Source of the DNA: Typhlomys cinereus
Lineage: Eukaryota; Chordata; Mammalia; Rodentia; Platacanthomyidae
Direction of reading: 5' to 3'
NCBI GenBank assembly: GCA_023101885.1
Contig: JALPQD010000053.1
Location: forward strand, 5,206,447 to 5,270,446
DNA length: 64,000 nt
The notes beneath the pieces were generated by a model that did no database searches, had not been told where the DNA came from, and worked only from the letters and a program-made list of their open reading frames with translations. Below are positions 61,498-64,000 of the stretch, one piece after another. The number at the start of each line of letters is the position of its first letter. The stretch's first letter is position 1. A program made the position numbers and the translations under genes.

Positions 61498-63689
61498 AGG
61501 TTTTGTTTTTATAATAAACTCCTAGCAACTCTGTTATGGTGCCCAGTTTTAAGTCTTTCATCATTCAATATAAGTCACTGTGACTCTTTCACATGGTTTC
61601 CTAGGGGCTCTCCAAATACATTCATTAGAGGAATGAAAATGACAGCAACCTCCCAAATCCATGGGTAGGAGTTCGCCAGAAACTTCTATTCGGACTAAAT
61701 CAGGATTTCCAGAGCTGCAGTTGAGACATGGCAGGGTCCTGAAACACTCCACCCACCACGATGCAGAACTCGTGTTAATTAAATGGAACTGAATGAACTA
61801 GTGAAGAATGGTTATAATTTTGATTGCCTTTTTCTTTGGAACACTGTTGGATAATTGATGTTCTGTTTCTCCAATGGAGAAAATTTTCCTTTCTGCCCAC
61901 TATAACTCATAACTATTTACTATGATTATGAGCTTATAAACAAAAGTGAAATAATTTTCATTTTCTGTCTGCCCCAGCCTTTCAAAATTTTAGAAGCAAT
62001 TACTGAGTATACTCGTTTTCATGATGATATAATTATTTACTTGCAATCATTAAGAATCTATCCTTTTGCAGCAGGATACATTGGAAACATTGATTAAATA
62101 ATTAAGGCTTTACATGGGATGTGATATCAGAGAATGATTGTGGTTGGAATTGTGGACTAAGGCTGATTTTATTAAGTCAGTGCTTAGAAAGCACCTGCTC
62201 TGTCCTGTGGACAAGCAAGGAAAATCCGGGAAGTTGAGATTATTTGATTGGCCTGAGGGGAGAGGAATTTACTTAATTAACAAGTACTGAACGTGAGGTG
62301 TGCTAGTGAGGTCTTCACCTGGCATCTGGAAGTTTTTAGCATCCCGTCTGGGATTCACTTGTTAACATTCCAGCAAAGCAAACTTACAGAGGTCTGTGTG
62401 GTCAACTATCATTCCTGCTATCTTTATATAAACTAGGAGGCCATGTTCAAGGAAATAAGACTATTTTTGCAGCAAGCATAAGATGAATCTGATTAGCTGG
62501 AATCAGAAAGGAAAGGAGTACCAAGAGGAATTCAAATGGAAAATAATGACCCACAGAGGGTCAGATGACTGCTCATTGCCCTTGAGTTACTTCTCCCCTT
62601 GTCTCGGCTGATTCTTGCTGTCTTGTATATTTGGTAACAACTCATGTTTTAACTGTTTCTCCCATCTGCCTAACTTGGCATCACTGAGATCTAAAACTTG
62701 TTTTCCATGTGAGTTGAAGCTGGGAGACTTGGTCGAACTTCAAGGGATTCCTCACCTCAATAGCACAGGTCACTCCGAAGACCACCTCCATCTGCCTTCA
62801 ATAACCGTGACCAAGATTCAACCTTCCCTGCCACCGTCAGTCTCTACAAACCCAACTCTTAGAGAATCTTCTCAGCTATCTCTCATTCACAGATACTTTC
62901 TAGTCTGCTGCAAACACCCATCTGCGTTCCCCCCTGGTTTCCATGTTAGCTAACCTGCTTGTTCCCTTGCATGGATATATTACCCTGTCTTTTTAAACCA
63001 AATACCTTAGTTTTGTTGTGTTTTATTAACTTGAGAAAAACTCTAGATAGGAAAAGTATGGTGATCATGCAGACCCCTCACTCGTAAACATAAGGAAATA
63101 GAGCATTTTCAAATAAAACAAGAAACAGGAGCTAAAGGTGAGCTATAAAGAAAATTATCTCAATTTCTTTTATCTGACTGAACCATGGCCCCCCTCAAAT
63201 ATGGCTGCCATTCCCATCCCTTCCGTAGGTTCTGCCAGTTCAGTGCTGTGGAGAAGACAGTTTGCTTCCCTCGTCGGCAAACAGCTACACACTGTCTTCT
63301 GTGCTCAGTCATTTCCCTAAACCCTCTGGTTAACTCGGGTGCATAAACATTTGTCCCTGGTTATTTAGAGAGGTTGCCATGGTGAGGAACTCCCTGCACA
63401 CAGGAAAATCGATCCTGTCTTTTGTCCATTACTTTGCCTCCCATCAGCTTGATTTGCAGGCTGTGAACCACAGAACCCACGTCAGAAGAGAAATACCTTT
63501 CCTCCCTACAAAACCTAAGCAGATGTCTTGTCTTCACATCAAGTTTTTAAAAGCAAGACCACTTTGTACTCAGAACAGTGGGTATCTCCCAAGAACTGAC
63601 CACTCCTAACCCCCCCTCCCCAGCTCCTGGTTCTGTCCTTCTCTTGCTGTGGAAAGTAGGATGAGCCAGGTCTCTAACAGGAGTCTATG

Positions 63690-63860
63690 TGTAAAGTCAT
63701 CCTTTTTGATGGCTTAATGATACATCTTAGATATGCTTAGCATTCAGCTCCCAAGGGTTCCTGTGTTTGAAGCTTGGCCTCAAGAGTGGCCAAGAGGTTC
63801 CGCCTGATGGGAAGTACCATAGTCACTGGAGAAGCCATCCTCAGGCAGGATCAAGGACGC
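63690..63860 (+). mobile_element. URR1-like fragment (tentative)
   Basis: tcccaagggttcctgtgttt, gaagcttggcctcaagagtg and the following gtggaac-like run resemble the start of URR1-type elements. Short and weak. Confidence 0.35.
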
Positions 63861-63865
63861 TTACA

Positions 63866-63936
63866 GGCTGGGCAGTGTAGCTCACTTAGTGGAACCTTAC
63901 ATTATAAAAAATCCTGGATTCAATCCACAGCAGCCC
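63866..63936 (+). mobile_element. ID-like SINE
   Basis: gctgggcagtgtagctcact, tagtggaaccttac and ctggattcaatccacagcag preserve the ID layout with an altered middle. Confidence 0.65.
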
Positions 63937-64000
63937 ATAAAACGGGCTCATAGTGGAATACACCTAAGTCCTCTTAGATACACCCATGACATCTTGTGAA

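Larger units (their letters stand above)
55872..64000 (-). other. PTPRM: PTPRM intron upstream of the 116-bp exon (partial)
   Basis: It ends in a standard acceptor directly before the exon and continues beyond the right edge. It holds scattered SINEs (57,275-57,400; 60,783-60,960; 61,205-61,497; 63,866-63,936) and a CA tract (58,964-58,994). The stretches 55,900-57,270, 57,401-58,960, 59,000-60,780 and 61,500-63,690 are AT-rich intron. In them I recognise no gene, RNA or named repeat. Confidence 0.85.

Noticed and set aside
1..64000. CRISPR arrays, operons, phage or bacterial systems, tRNA or rRNA genes
   Set aside because: None seen. The tRNA-like A and B boxes all belong to SINEs, and the spaced repeats are microsatellites or retroposons.

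Overview
This is mammalian, almost certainly rodent, nuclear DNA. B1, B4, ID and B2-superfamily SINEs, a MaLR-type LTR pair and LINE-1 remnants lie in long stretches of ordinary intron. The only protein-coding content I can support is three exons on the minus strand of one gene, PTPRM (receptor-type protein tyrosine phosphatase mu). They are recognised from their conserved protein sequence, consensus splice sites and exon lengths of 116, 175 and 294 bp. Transcription runs right to left.

Layout in gene order. 64,000-55,872 is the intron upstream of the first visible exon. 55,871-55,756 is an exon (by family numbering exon 5) encoding the end of the MAM/Ig linker and the first half of the single Ig domain. 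55,755-40,109 is a 15.6-kb intron. 40,108-39,934 is exon 6, the second half of the Ig domain. 39,933-33,967 is a 6.0-kb intron. 33,966-33,673 is exon 7, the first fibronectin type III repeat. 33,672-1 is the next intron, which runs out of the window. The phosphatase domains, membrane segment, signal peptide and promoter lie outside.

The rest is repeats and unassigned intron. A tRNA-derived SINE with a B2-superfamily-type head is present in about seven copies. The youngest (5,935-6,219) has perfect 16-bp target-site duplications; others are old and diverged. Other notable insertions are a MaLR-type element with two LTRs (16,968-18,802) and a GC-rich processed retrocopy of an unidentified mRNA (52,263-53,214) that landed inside a B4 SINE. 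There are also several compound microsatellites, a 46-bp minisatellite, a 221-bp polypurine tract, an AT-rich palindrome, and a 111-bp segment present twice 1.43 kb apart with one visible mismatch.

The SINE content does not look like mouse, rat or squirrel. A dipodoid or other less-studied rodent is my guess, not a demonstrated assignment. I found no sign of an undescribed biological system. The points of interest are gene architecture and genome dynamics.
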